Source: Chrysomallon squamiferum (taxonomy: Eukaryota; Mollusca; Gastropoda; Neomphalida; Peltospiridae). From it: a DNA stretch of 64,000 nt. Positions 47,347-60,329 of the stretch are shown here, one piece after another (within the stretch, counting starts at the first letter, position 1; each line of letters begins with the position of its first letter). The notes under the pieces are model-generated. The model searched no databases. It saw only the letters and a list, made by a program, of their open reading frames with translations, and had not been told where the DNA came from. The stretch covers positions 22,149,413 to 22,213,412 of the forward strand of contig CM022673.1 in NCBI GenBank assembly GCA_012295275.1. Reading direction: 5' to 3'. The position numbers and the translations under genes were made by a program.

Positions 47347-48735
47347 TTACTATTTCGTGTACTACTGTTAATATTTCTATTTAGTGTACTACTGTTAAAA
47401 TGTCTATTTCGTGTACTACTGTTAATATTTCTGTTTCGTGTACTACTGTTAATATTACTATTTCGTGTACTACTGTTAATATTACTATTTCGTGTACTAC
47501 TGTTAATATTACTATTTAGTGTACTACTGTTAATATTACTATTTCGTGTACTACTGTTAATATTTCTGTTTCGTGTACTACTGTTAATATTACTATTTCG
47601 TGTACTACTGTTAATATTACTATTTAGTGTACTACTGTTAATATTACTATTTCGTGTACTACTGTTAATATTTCTGTTTAGTGTACTACTGTTAATATTA
47701 CTATTTCGTGTGCTACTGTTAATATTACTATTTCGTGTACTACTGTTAATATTTCTATTTAGTGTACTACTGTTAATATTTCTGTTTCGTGTACTACTAT
47801 TAATATTACTATTTCGTGTACTACTGTTAATATTTCTATTTAGTCTACTACTGTTAAAATTTCTAGTTAGTCTACTACTGTTAATATTTCTGTTTCGAGT
47901 ACTACTGTTAATATTTCTGTTTCGTGTACTACTGTTAATATTTCTACTTAGTCTACTACTGTTAATATTTCTGTTTCATGTACTACTGTTAATATTTCTA
48001 TTTAGTGTACTACTGTTAATATTTCTGTTTCGTGTACTACTGTTAATATTTCTATTTAGTCTACTACTGTTAATATTTCTATTTAGTCTACTACTGTTAA
48101 AATTTCTAGTTAGTCTACTACTGTTAATATTTCTGTTTCGAGTACTACTGTTAATATTTCTATTTAGTGTACTACTGTTAAAATTTCTATTTCGTCTACT
48201 ACTGTTAATATTTCTGTTTCGTGTACTACTGTTAATATTTCTATTTAGTCTACTACTGTTAATATTTCTACTTAGTCTACTACTGTTAATATTTCTATTT
48301 AGTGTACTACTGTTAATATTTCTGTTTCGTGTACTACTGTTAATATTTCTATTTAGTCTACTACTGTTAATATTTCTATTTAGTCTACTACTGTTAATAT
48401 TTCTATTTCGTGTACTGCTGTTAATATTTCCGTTTCGTGTACTACTGTTAATATTTCTATTTAGTCTACTACTGTTAATATTTCTACTTAGTCTACTACT
48501 GTTAATATTTCTATTTCGTGTACTACTGTTAATATTTCCGTTTCGTGTACTACTGTTAATATTTCTATTTAGTCTACTACTGTTAATATTTCTACTTAGT
48601 CTACTACTGTTAATATTTCTATTTAGTCTACTACTGATAATATTTCTGTTTTGTGTACAATTGTTAATATTTCTGTTTAGTCTACTATTGTTAATATTTC
48701 TGTTTAGTCTTCTACTGTTAATATTTCTATTTCCT
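47347..48735. repeat. 27-bp minisatellite, about 51 units
   Basis: The unit is TGTACTACTGTTAATATT plus a 9-bp variable part (TCTATTTCG, ACTATTTCG, TCTATTTAG and others). About 51 units. Sub-variants recur in blocks, giving a higher-order pattern. Because 27 is divisible by three, one plus-strand frame stays open as a Leu/Phe-rich repeat. A degenerate tail runs on to about 48846. Confidence 0.95.
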
Positions 48736-48846
48736 TTGCTGTTGTTATTATTAGTACTTCATGTACTACTATTATTATTAATACTGAATATTCTACTGTT
48801 AATATTAGTACTTCATTTACTTAGTCTACTTCTATTACTGCTACAT

Positions 48847-48889
48847 TTATAATGTTAATGCTAATGTTATTTTTACGTACTACTACTAT

Positions 48890-48933
<44 letters not shown>

Positions 48934-49074
48934 AATAATAATCATCTTAGCATAATCATAATCATAATAATGACAAACAAAAGATAATAAATAACACGCA
49001 ACAGCAGTATTAATTACATCTAATTAATGGTCACTTACAACAAACCAAATATTTACTATTGTGTCTGAAATAAT
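48847..49074. repeat. (AAT)n and AT-rich spacer
   Basis: (AAT)n at about 48892-48925 followed by AAAT units; nothing else seen. Confidence 0.8.
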
Positions 49075-49290
49075 ATTTGCCCAGGAGGTGAATGACAATT
49101 GGCTTATTTAGGAAACCAATACATTCGACCGCACACACCTGACCCATCCGTATGGAGCCTCAGTTGGCCTCTATTGCGCTCGGTTCAAAAGCAAACATTC
49201 ACGTAGAGGTTTGACCTGGTTATCTGGTGCTCGCCAAGATAACAATGGACTGCGCGCATAAAGGCAATATTTGTTAGGGTCTCATACTTT
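49075..49290. promoter_or_regulatory. GC-richer island with binding-site cluster
   Basis: Unique sequence in a repeat-rich desert: CCAAT, CACCTG E-box, two GATA sites (GGTTATCTGG and AAGATAAC) and AACAATGG (SOX-like). No coding potential seen. Enhancer or promoter is a guess. Confidence 0.3.
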
Positions 49291-50408
49291 AGTTTTTTTT
49301 TTCTTTCTCAAGATTTCTTTCAGTTATTTTCTTACATGCTGCTACCTCTATTCACAGGACAGTATGACGCAATAATAAAATGACAATTTTTTTAAAATTA
49401 GGGTTAAAATTAACTGCATGAAAGCGCAATCGAGATGTTTAAAGCAAATAATGACCGTTATGAAAAGAAAAATCCTATTTTTAATACAGCTTTAGGGCTG
49501 TCATAAAAAAAAGAGAGAGAGAGAAAAAAAGAAAGATTCTTGATGCGATGTTAACATCAGTAAAATATAATTATGTATTTACAATATAAATTCAAATACA
49601 GCAATACATTGCAAAATGTATGTAACTGTATGTATTTATATTCATATTATTTAGTTTTAAAAGGGTTATGCACCCCTGCTTGAACGACTCCTAGAAGAGC
49701 CCTTGGCTTTTGTTTGCGGTCACTGTTTGACCCTTGTCTAGTTTTATCATCATCAGAGTTGAAAGATGTTGCGTGCTTGGAAACTGACAAAGTGACATCG
49801 TTAAAAGTAGGTTAACGCAGTGTGCAGTGAATGTGTATCACTTTATATACTCTCTTTTCATTATGTGTGGGGTTCAGATTACAATAATAATATTAACAAT
49901 AACAACAGCAATAACAACAACAACAACAACAACAACAATAATAATAATAATAATAATGTCCTCGTTAATTTGAAAAAGAAACCAAAATGAAACATTAAGG
50001 TTTCAATATATTTATTTTTATATTTTATATTTCATGTACTGCTATGCAGTAGTAACAGCAGTAACAGTAAAATAAGAACAACTACAATAAAATTATCATT
50101 AAAACTGCTACTATCAGAATCAGCAACTATATCTCCACTTCTTTTCAATGTACTGCTACTACTACTCTACAATTACCACCCCTACCACTAATATCAATAC
50201 TGCTACTACTACAGCTACTGTGACTCCTACTGTCACCATGACAGTTACCACAACAACTACTGCTAAACATTATTATCATTTTCTTTATTATTACTTACAA
50301 ATTTACAAACTTTATTAGTATTTTGAATTACCTAAATAAAAATATTGATAACAATACAAAAATATAATTAAAATAAATATTTTATAATATACAAAAATAT
50401 ATATATAG

Positions 50409-50414
<6 letters not shown>
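49291..50414. other. intergenic, no gene seen
   Basis: A unique stretch at 49670-49860 of unclear nature, (CAA)n/(AAT)n at 49903-49957, and CTA/CTG triplets at 50030-50260. Confidence 0.5.
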
Positions 50415-50440
<26 letters not shown>

Positions 50441-50441
50441 T

Positions 50442-50484
<43 letters not shown>
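50415..50484. repeat. (CA)n-(TA)n microsatellite
   Basis: ACAC units followed by about 17 TA units. Confidence 0.95.
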
Positions 50485-50487
<3 letters not shown>

Positions 50488-51568
50488 TATGATATAAATA
50501 CATGGATAAAATCAGTAAATTACCTAATAAATAAAAAACTAAATAAATGAAAAACAAACTCAAATACAAACAAATAAATGAATTTTAATGTGATTTGCAA
50601 AATTAAATAGCTTAGCTATTTTTGTTCATTAAAGCATTATTTTAAATCATCAAAACAAAACAAAAAGTCAAATATGCATTTGAATATTTTTATATTATTA
50701 ATTTATTTTTTAATTTATTCTTTCATTCATTCATTCATTCGTTTATTATTTTATTTGTCTGTTTATTTGTTTGTTGGGAAATAGAGAAGAAAAAAGAAAA
50801 TAATAAAGATAATAATAATAATGACAACAATAATAATAACAACAACAACAAAATCAAGTAAATAAAAATATATTATTAGTTATTTATATTTCACTTTTTG
50901 TAATCAGAATAATTTAAATAAAAAATTAAAGAATATTTTTTTTCGTATGAAAAATGAATAAAAATTGAAAACATATTTCAATTCAAAACATTAATACTGT
51001 TTACTGAAATATTGCTTTTGTAATTTACTGCAGAATAGCGAATCAGTATTAACAGCAGTGTAAAAGTGTAATTTCTGAATTGTCATGTATTTAAGAAGAG
51101 AAAATTACTTGCGAATTTGCTCAAATGTTTATTCATTCATTCATTTGTTTGTTTGTTTGTTTTATTAATTTTAATTTTATTTATTTATTTAATTCATTCA
51201 TTCATTCATTCATGTATTTTATTTTATTTTATTTTATTATTTATTTATTTGTAAAGGTTTCATGTGAACATTTTCTTTTTCATGCGTCATGAATTGAGGA
51301 AACAAAAGACTAAATCAAGAGTTATTATAATTTATACCAATATAATGTTCACTATAACCTTAAATAGCTTTATCCTATAACATCAGATTCAAAGCAAAAC
51401 TTGCATTTCAAATAATAAAAATTAAATTAATATCAAATATCTACCTACTTATTTTTTGCGTTAATAATAATTAATTACTGTTTTATCTATTTATTAAGTT
51501 TTATAAATACATGTATATGAATTAATTAATTTTATTTATTTATAATTTTTCTAATAATAATAATAACA

Positions 51569-51609
<41 letters not shown>

Positions 51610-52021
51610 CATCATCATCATCATCATCATCATTATTATTATATAAATTAATATATTTGTAACTGGCAGAAGGAAAAGGAAATTTGTCAAAATACATTTT
51701 AATGTAACAAACGCAATAACTACAGTGCAATAAGAGGTTCCCAAAATTTAAACATTTAATAGTTTAAATTATTTTTTTATTAAACGACAGTTATCCAAAC
51801 TACAATGTAGCACATTTCTTTTCGATAACCGATACTCATTTTTTTATCTTTTATTTATTTAAATAATTATACTGCAATGTTTTTTATTCTTTGTAAGTAA
51901 ATTAATCTAATGTTTTATATCCGAAAAATACCTAATCAGTGTGTACTGGAATTACAAATTTCAGGAACATAAACAACAAACTTTATATAAAGAATATTAT
52001 TATTATTATTTTTGTTCAAAG

Positions 52022-52063
<42 letters not shown>

Positions 52064-52317
52064 TTAAAGACTAAAGAATTTCTATTTAATCGATATCTGT
52101 GCAATCAAAGAAAGGATAGATTTCTCAGTAACATGGTCGTTTCAAAATTCTACCTTAAAATATTAATATTAATATTAATCTAAAAATGTCAAGAAAGATT
52201 TGTGGTGTTGACTTTCAAAATCGATCACATATAAACACTTTTTTCTCTTCTTTTTTTTTCTTCTTTTCTTCTTTTTAAAAAAATATTCCTCCCCTCCATT
52301 TAATGCCAACAAAAATG

Positions 52318-52318
<1 letters not shown>
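50485..52318. other. intergenic, simple repeats only
   Basis: ATTC, TTTA and TTTG tetranucleotides at 50705-50775 and 51120-51250; (ATT)n/(ATC)n at 51567-51642; (ATT)n at 52022-52064. No gene seen. Confidence 0.6.

Positions 52319-52391
<73 letters not shown>
52319..52391. repeat. (AAT)n microsatellite
   Basis: About 24 uninterrupted AAT units. Confidence 0.95.
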
Positions 52392-52392
<1 letters not shown>

Positions 52393-52559
52393 ATTTTTAT
52401 AATTTATTATTTATTAGCATCGTCATCATTAAATAATGTTGTTGGAAGAATTTTAGTTGTATTTAGAATATTTCTATATTTCATGTTACTAAACCAGCCT
52501 ATTATATAAGCAATTAACTAAATTAAAATAATAATAATAAAACCAGCAAGAATAATTGT

Positions 52560-52830
52560 TCGGACTTCTGCTAGAGTACGTGCTATAAATAGATCTGTCG
52601 GAAGTCTCGTTTTGAGATACGCACGCGTGGTGAAACAGAAACCAGACAACTGTACGTGGGAGATAAAACACATCGCACTACTCCGGAACAGTTGGTGTTC
52701 TGAAAGAACTTTTTCACGTAAATATGAAGCGTATGGCATGGCTGTTCTCCTCCGTCCCTGTGTTTTGTAAAGAAGCCAGATTTCTGAATAAACATTGCCG
52801 ATTGGAAAAGAATTCTCGTTAACATCTGGT
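52560..52830 (+). other. island with TATA box and poly(A)-like signal, possible solo LTR
   Basis: GC-richer unique sequence with TATAAATA at 52580-52587 and AATAAA near 52790 about 210 bp apart, the layout of an LTR or a very short transcription unit. A 32-codon frame (MKRMAWLFSSVPVFC...) lies between; there is no supporting homology. Ends and target duplication not identified. Confidence 0.3.
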
Positions 52831-53384
52831 TTTTATTTCACAAGGTTGTATTGACTGTTCTGGAAACGTAGAAGAAAATAAAATAAAAAGAAAGAAAGAA
52901 AGAATTTGTTCAGTCATTATTATAGATTCTAACTTTTATTTATTTATTTATTTATTTGTTTAAAGAAATACTGATTATCCTTTTAAATACTTATTTCGAA
53001 TTAACTAAATTATTATCGTGTTAAAATCTTTTTCTTTTCTTCATACCTTTTTGTGGGGTGGGGGGCTGATTTATGTTGTTGTTTGTTTGTGATACGGTAA
53101 GGGTGCGCGGTGTCTCACAGAAACATATCGTCTAATTTTTGGATTTTATATAAAAACAAAAATGATAAAAAAAAAAAAACAGAACAAAAACAAACCTGAA
53201 TAAAAAAAATAACATAAGATCCATAAAGTTACATATTCATACCTTTGGGAATCTGTATAAGTTTAATGTTTCAGTTCTTTCTAAACAGTAGTATCTGATC
53301 AAAAACAAAATCTTTATTTTTAATGGTTTTATTTCATTGTAACATAACACTTGTAAGTTCTGTGTGTCAGATCATACTTTATTT

Positions 53385-53452
53385 ATTTATTTATCTTTCT
53401 GTCTTTCTGTCTGTCTGTCTATCTATCCATCTCTCTATCTATCCATCCATCC

Positions 53453-53508
<56 letters not shown>

Positions 53509-53850
53509 GTCTGTCTGTATGTCTGTTTATCTCTGTCTGTCTTTTTGTCTGTCTGTTTATCTGTATGTCTGTCTGTCTATCTGTCTGTTTGTCTGTCCAT
53601 CCATCCATATATCTATCTGTCTGTCTGTCTGTATAGCTATCTATCTATCTATCTATCCATCTATCTGTCCATCCATCATCTATCTCTCTATCTGTCTCTC
53701 TGTATGTTTGTATGTATGTGCGTATGTCTATCTATCGGCTTGTCTGTTGTCTATCTGTCATTCCATACATCTGTATATCTGTCTGTCCGTCCATCCATCC
53801 ATCTATCTATCTATCCATCCATCTATCCATCCATCCATTCATCTATCAAT
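53385..53850. repeat. (TCTA/TCTG/CCAT)n array
   Basis: About 460 bp of interleaved tetranucleotides producing false [10 protein letters not shown] frames. Confidence 0.95.
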
Positions 53851-54291
53851 ATATCTATTTACATATGTATTTATGATTTCCTTTTACATAGTTTATATAA
53901 TTAAATCAAATCAATGTATCACTATTGTAACTAAATTAAAAGTGCAGTCAGAACGTAACTAAACCTTAACCATATTTTTAAATCCTTCATGCCATATATT
54001 CGTTTTCAAATTCGTTTTGTTTTAAGTTTTTAATTAATTTTCTGATAGTCCGTATATCTTTCTAACTATATTTAGAAAATATGTCTTATACTCAAATTAT
54101 ATTTTCGATATTTAAGTATTAAATTATGTTTATTAACTTGATGTAATAAATTGCTTTTAATTTATGTGCGTGTGTACATTTTATTTCAGGAACTTTTATT
54201 TATATAGGATGACATTTATTATTAAAATAATAATAATGAAATAAAAAATGTTTTATTTATTTTTTAAATTTAATTTGAAAAATTTCGACTA

Positions 54292-54336
<45 letters not shown>

Positions 54337-54519
54337 CATTATTATTATTATTATTGTCAGTATGGGATTGTTCATTTAACAATTAATAGTTTTGTTCGGT
54401 ATACTTTTTATGAATGACATACATTCAAAAATAAAGTTGTCCCTGTTATAACCTGGAACAGATTTGAAATGATATAGATTGAATTAGTTTTTAAGATAAT
54501 AAATCCCGTGTTTATATCA

Positions 54520-54572
<53 letters not shown>

Positions 54573-55254
54573 CAACAACAAACAACAATGACAATGATGA
54601 CGATGTTGATGGTAACACAACAACAGGAATAACAAAGAAAAAAGATTAAGAGAACATACAAAATACAACGGTAATAAATCTGATGTACGTTTGTAATTAA
54701 ACAGTTTCAGTTGAATCAGACGAACTAAATTTAGCCTCGAGGTAAAAACCGTTTTTAACATTCTTCTCCGAGTGACCAATAAATCACAAGGGGATTAACT
54801 CTGACTTACACCCACATCTTATCAATTTGTTACGAGTGACTGCCTATTTTTTACAATATCTTCTTTTTATATTTGTTTCTTTACTTTTAATTATTTCCAT
54901 TTAATTATTTCCACTACTACTAGTAATATTGTTGCTGATGATGTTGTTTTGTTGGTGTGTATTTGCCATGAATAGCACAAAAAAGAAAAAAAGTTAAAAA
55001 AAAAGAAGAAAGAAATGTGTTTTAAAAAAAGAAAGAAAGAAAAAATGAAATGTGTTTATGCATTAAGCATTGATGGATGGATGTTTGTACGCAAGTACGT
55101 ATGTTTACTGGCACACCCATCCCACTCGCACATTAACAAGGCTTGTAAAAATGATTCTCGCTATTTCCATTCTAAACTATTTTTGAATTATTAACACAAT
55201 GAACGTTATGCTCCAAGTATGCAAATTAATAAAGTAGAGAACTGTTCTGTTCTG
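53851..55254. other. intergenic, no gene seen
   Basis: (ATT)n at 54295-54356 and (AAT)n at 54520-54580 with AT-rich sequence; a slightly GC-richer patch near 54720-54840. Confidence 0.55.
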
Positions 55255-55410
55255 TGACGTTACACAACTTACACCCCCCCCCCATCCTTCGCCATCACTG
55301 ATGCGAGGAATTTTGACCCGGTAGCGGCCGAAAATCAAGAATGTCGGTTAGTCTCGTTCAGTCTTCGCTCTCGATTGTTTAACAAAAAGAAAAAAAATCA
55401 CGTGCGAAAC
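55255..55410 (+). promoter_or_regulatory. possible TATA-less promoter or regulatory island
   Basis: CRE-like TGTGACGTTACAC, a C-run, GC-rich sequence and a TCAGTCTTCG initiator-like motif near 55360; CACGTG at 55401. No exon could be identified downstream. Confidence 0.25.
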
Positions 55411-55931
55411 TTTAGAAGACTTAATTCATACTGAAAGTTGAAGTTTAGGTTCACAGTTTACCGGTTTAAAGTTTGACAACGGGTTTAAAGTCTGGTTCAT
55501 GGAGAAACTGATGTAAAAGGAAATTAATTTTTATTTTGTGGTGATGCTGATAATTATATTAAAAGCACATTAAAAATGCTTTGTTAACAAATAAATAAAA
55601 ATAACTCTAACTAATTAACTAACTAACAAATTGACTGATTGACTGACTGACTAACTGACTAACTAACTAACTAAATAAATAATTTGTGTAATAATGATAA
55701 ATATCTTCCTTTCTCTATTGTTTAAGAAACTAAAAATTATTCCATATTCTATGTAACAACTACACGAATCTCAAGTTATTATACAGAAAGTATGGTCATA
55801 ATTTCGCTCATAAAAAATAATATAAATAATTATAACGAATAAACTGATGAATTAAAATTAATTTTAAAAATTAATTCATAAATAAGAAAATAAAAAATGA
55901 AATTAAAGAGTAATAATAATAAAAAGAAACA

Positions 55932-55983
<52 letters not shown>
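55932..55983. repeat. (AAT)n microsatellite
   Basis: About 17 AAT units. Confidence 0.95.
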
Positions 55984-56078
55984 TTAACAACAACAATAAC
56001 AATACTACTAATAATTTAATTGATAATTTAATTATAAGTTCATTATAAATATTATGGTAAAATGAAATTGTTTCATCT

Positions 56079-56151
56079 TCCGGAGTAACCCAGTTGGGAG
56101 AGCGTCAGACTGAAGATGTGACTGACCACAGTTCAGTCCCGGGTTCAAGCA
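56079..56151 (+). tRNA. tRNA-Phe-like copy, strongly degenerate
   Basis: Same 73-nt length as the intact gene, with AGTTGGGAGAGCGTCAGACTG and a GAA anticodon, but the acceptor stem no longer pairs (TCCGGAG against TTCAAGC) and the anticodon stem is broken. The 3' flank CACAGCAAGTGGGACT still resembles the flank of the other copies. Pseudogene or SINE head. Confidence 0.6.
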
Positions 56152-56512
56152 CACAGCAAGTGGGACTCTGAGATAAAGTTATCAGTTTGAAACAAAATAC
56201 TGGGAATCGAAAAGAAAATAAATTGTGATAATTACAACTGTTTATTTATTTAAAGATTTATTTCGAACTCTGATTTTGTTTACATTAAAAATGTCCATTC
56301 AACAGATAAAAAAGGAAAGAAAGAAATGTAAGAAGTCCAATAAAAGAATATATAAATAAAAATTAGTAACAATTATAATTAATTAATTCTGCCAGGTAAT
56401 AAGTTTTAGTTTATTTAAATCAGAGGATAATAGTTAATCATTAGTTTCCAGACATAAATATTTGCCAAAATTCTTTTTATGGAACTGGAATAAATGGAAA
56501 ACGAAAGTTAGA

Positions 56513-56559
<47 letters not shown>

Positions 56560-56560
56560 A
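56513..56560. repeat. (AAAT)n microsatellite
   Basis: About 12 AAAT units. Confidence 0.95.
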
Positions 56561-58014
56561 ATAAAAATAAAAAGTATGAAAAAGATTAAATCAACAAAAC
56601 CTAAAAAAAAAAACCACAAACCCCCAAAACCCCCAAAAAACCATAAATAAATAAATAAAAAATACCGACATACAAAACCAATCTAAATTATAATAAAATA
56701 ATTAAAATCATTAAATATTTTATTGCATTGTTTAAATATATTGTTCAACTTTCCTCTGGCAAAAACTTAGCATATTTTTGTAATCATATGCATACTGAAC
56801 AGAAAGTTATTGATAATAAAATAAGTCCAATAAACATTAAAACTAGTATATATTATTGGCACAAAAAATACGTATCTTTGTAATTATTAGTGAAAGTCTT
56901 AAAAAAAACCCCAAAACCCCCCAAAAAACCAGCATGATAAATGTAAGTAAAAAAAATGAAAAAACATAAAAAATAAAAAATGAAAAAAAAAAAAAAAAAA
57001 ATAAATAAATCAAAATAAATAAATAAATAAATTGTGAAACAGATCTGACCATTATATAAAAATATGTAATAACAGCATTATGTCAATATTTAAAGGCACA
57101 ATGTACATATTTAAAATCTTAAACTGAAAAACTGTTTTATTAAACTTTTCGAAATAACTATTGTCAAAAATCCTTCTTTATTTGTTTATAGATACACGAT
57201 GCTTTCAGTGAATTATTATAAATTTGTATAAAGAATTTTTTTAAATAATAAAGCTAAAGAATTTTTTTTATAATTTACATAATTCTTGCATTTAATAATG
57301 TCTCTGTATATATAAAACTTAAAAAAATTAAATGTGAGTTCTCACCTTACAACAACAACAAAATAATAATAATAATAAAAAATTAAAATTAAAAAAAACA
57401 AAAATAATAAAATAAACAAAAATAAAGAAATATAATGAAATATATTTTTCAGTTTCAAATAAGCCTTGCAGTGTAAGTAAAACTTTACAAAAATAATATT
57501 CCTTTTCAGTCGTTTAGAATTAATATTTTAAATCTAAATAATAATGACTGTTCTATAACCCTTTATTATCGTCATCATCATCATCATCGTCATTATAATA
57601 TTTGTCCTTATTTTATTATCATTATGAATATTATTATTATTCGTTTAGATATTATTAATATTAGTATTATTTTTATTTTTTTTTATTACTTTTTTTTATT
57701 AGCAGAAGTTACAGTTATTATAATAGTAGTAGCAGCAGTAAAACCAGTAGTAGTAAAAGTAATAGTGATAGTAGTTGTATTTTTACAAAAATAATATAAT
57801 ATTACTATATAACTAAGCTTAATACATTTTAAAATAACTCTCTCACCTTTAGTAAATAACTCTCTGGTCTTATTAAAAACCTATTATAATTCTTAGCAGT
57901 ACTAAGACAGTTGGATCGTCTGTCGTATTTCTGACCCAGTGAAAATTCCTTCAGCTGAAACCACGTTTTCGGAATAAATTTACAGCCTTTCGATGTTGTA
58001 AAAAAATAAATAAT
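56561..58014. other. intergenic, no gene seen
   Basis: A- and C-run-rich sequence (56600-56660, 56900-57030), ATC triplets near 57565-57600, and a unique patch at 57880-58000 without recognised content. Confidence 0.55.
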
Positions 58015-58100
58015 AATAACTACAACTTATGTGAAATAGATGTATATTTCTCTGTTTAATAAAAATAATAAATTACTTTTCAGGTAAATGCATTTAATAA
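58015..58100. repeat. 86-bp segment duplicated exactly at 61453
   Basis: Identical over 86 bases to 61453-61538, same orientation, 3.4 kb apart. It contains TTACTTTTCAGGTAAATG. Confidence 0.95.
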
Positions 58101-58104
58101 TGTG

Positions 58105-58108
<4 letters not shown>

Positions 58109-58149
<41 letters not shown>
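58109..58149. repeat. (CA)n microsatellite
   Basis: About 20 AC units just after the duplicated segment. Confidence 0.95.
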
Positions 58150-58151
<2 letters not shown>

Positions 58152-59690
58152 TACACAGATATTTATTTATGTGTATATGTGCATGTGTATGTATTAATAA
58201 AATTTAGCGAGGTAATTTAATAAAGGCTCTATTTATTAATTTATTTATTTTATTTTATTTTTACAAATAAAAGGTAATACTTTTTTGAAGAAAAAACACT
58301 AAAACAAAAACAACCCAAAAATAACAACAACACAACAGTAACAAAAGGAACAAATAAACAAACAAAAATAAATAAATAAATAAATAAATAAATACAAGAT
58401 TAATAAATAAAAATAACAATAATAATAATAAAATAATAATAATAATAATAATAATTTCTTTTAAAATAAAATAGCAAGTGATGCGTATATTTAGAAAACT
58501 GTGGACTTTTCCGAACTGCCTATATGTATATATATACATGATCAGTATTAGAGGTTATATAAACCTGTCTACACTTGTCTGGCAACGTTTGTTTTAGATG
58601 GGTTTGTTTGTATATTTGATCACTTTCTAAAAGGTTTTAGTTGTTTATTTGATGGTTTGTGAAGGTTGTTTTTTCGTGAGGTGTTTTTATATTTTATTTT
58701 ATTTATCTGACTAACACAAAACGTAGTTTGAACTGTCAGTGGAAAATAAATTAAAATAATTGTAAAAAGGATGGACATGTAGATTGATAGGCAGACAAAT
58801 AAATAAATAAATATTATTTAAATTATACTGGAGGAACTTTTGTACTTTGTAAATGTATTCCTTTTTTATAAAGCAGTAGATGAAAAGAATAAAATTGAGT
58901 AAAATAATTACCAATGTTAAATATTACTAATTCAAAATAAACCAAAAAAAGCCACATGCAAACAGTTTATTTATTTGCTTTGAATGGAGAAATTAATGTA
59001 ATTCAGCTGAAACATAAATAATCGGAAACTTAAATGTAACTTAAATACATAACCTTTATTATTATTATTATTATTATTTTATCTTTAACTTTTATTGAAA
59101 AATTAATGACAGGATATTGTTTTAATTTAATTTCCATTACAATGAAACAATGTGTTTTTGGTCCAATTCTTTTTTCAAACATATTAACTGTACATCTTTT
59201 AATATTTATTTCTCTTACTGTTTTGTTATTTTGCACGAACTTATAATAACTGCAATTATACCATTATTACTGGTACTACTACTAGTGCTATTACTGCTAC
59301 TACTCCTTCTGATGCTGTTGTCGCCACTACCTGCTACTTTTAATAATAATGATAGTAGTTGCAGAAGATAAAGCAGTGGTAATATTAGCTCTCAGTTTAA
59401 TCAAAAAATAATTGTATTATAATGAACATACAAACATAAGTACATACTCATAATAAATACATACAAATGTACCTGCCTAAAAGTTTGCAAACGTACAAGC
59501 GTATGTTCATAATATGCATATACACATACACATACACATACCTACCTAAATACATTCATACATACATACATACATATTTATATTGTATTATTTACACATA
59601 TACAAATACATCCCGAAACTCACATAAAATTTCTTCTGCAGCTATTGTCATTACAACTCGCTCGCTTATAACAAGCTCTAATAATTATTC
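58150..59690. other. intergenic, no gene seen
   Basis: AAAT, AAT and ATT runs (58370-58455, 59057-59078), CTA triplets near 59270-59330 and a CATA-rich tract near 59515-59580. Confidence 0.55.
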
Positions 59691-59697
59691 ATGAAGT

Positions 59698-59711
59698 ATC
59701 GCCATGGCGAT
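59698..59711. promoter_or_regulatory. perfect 14-bp palindrome ATCGCCATGGCGAT
   Basis: Resembles an RFX X-box (GTTGCCATGGCAAC style) and also a strong Kozak context for a 14-codon frame that stops. It lies in a unique GC-richer patch (59690-59850). Confidence 0.3.
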
Positions 59712-60051
59712 GGACAATTATTTCTACAGAAGAGCTGTTTGTGTCTGAGGCAGACAAGACAACGACTTTCTCGCTTGAATAGAACATATTATTTTTCTCA
59801 TCAATCACTGCTTGGCAAAACACAAGCGCGTGATAAGAGCCATTGTGTAGCAGATATTTTGTAGACATGTGAGAGGAAAAACTGATATGAGAGTTTCTCC
59901 TAAGAAGAAAATAATAATTAATAACAGTTGATTTTGAACTCCTCTTTTTCTCAACCTGTATTGGAAATTACTACAGTGACTATATGATGATCTTCAAATA
60001 TAGAAATAAATCCATTTTGGACATTTTAACTAAAAACATATTTCTTAATAA

Positions 60052-60054
60052 TAA

Positions 60055-60104
<50 letters not shown>
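60052..60104. repeat. (AAT)n microsatellite
   Basis: About 16 AAT units. Confidence 0.9.
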
Positions 60105-60105
<1 letters not shown>

Positions 60106-60329
60106 CGTAGAAGACAGTTTAGATAGATTTATGATGATTAATAAATAATTTGTAAATTAAGCTAAAAAAAAAAAATGTAAATCAAATTCCTTTCATTCAG
60201 AATAAAAGATATGTTTAATTTCTTTGCTCCAAAATTTCCAGGGACACTGCATTTTTATTATTTTCTTTTATCCCTTTATCAGTTATTAGTATTCATCATC
60301 CCTTCGCTATTCTCCTCTGTTCCAAAACA

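Noticed and set aside
47347-48735. CRISPR-like array
   Set aside because: Units are directly adjacent with no spacers, and the genome is eukaryotic.
47710-48852. 380-codon plus-strand frame rich in LLLIFLF
   Set aside because: Pure consequence of the 27-bp minisatellite whose period is divisible by three; no start context, leader or splice structure.
53323-53962. Long [10 protein letters not shown] frames in three phases
   Set aside because: Translation of tetranucleotide repeats; open in several frames at once.
59698-59790. Gene start at GCCATGG near 59704
   Set aside because: Good start context but the frame stops after 14 codons and no donor site of quality follows.
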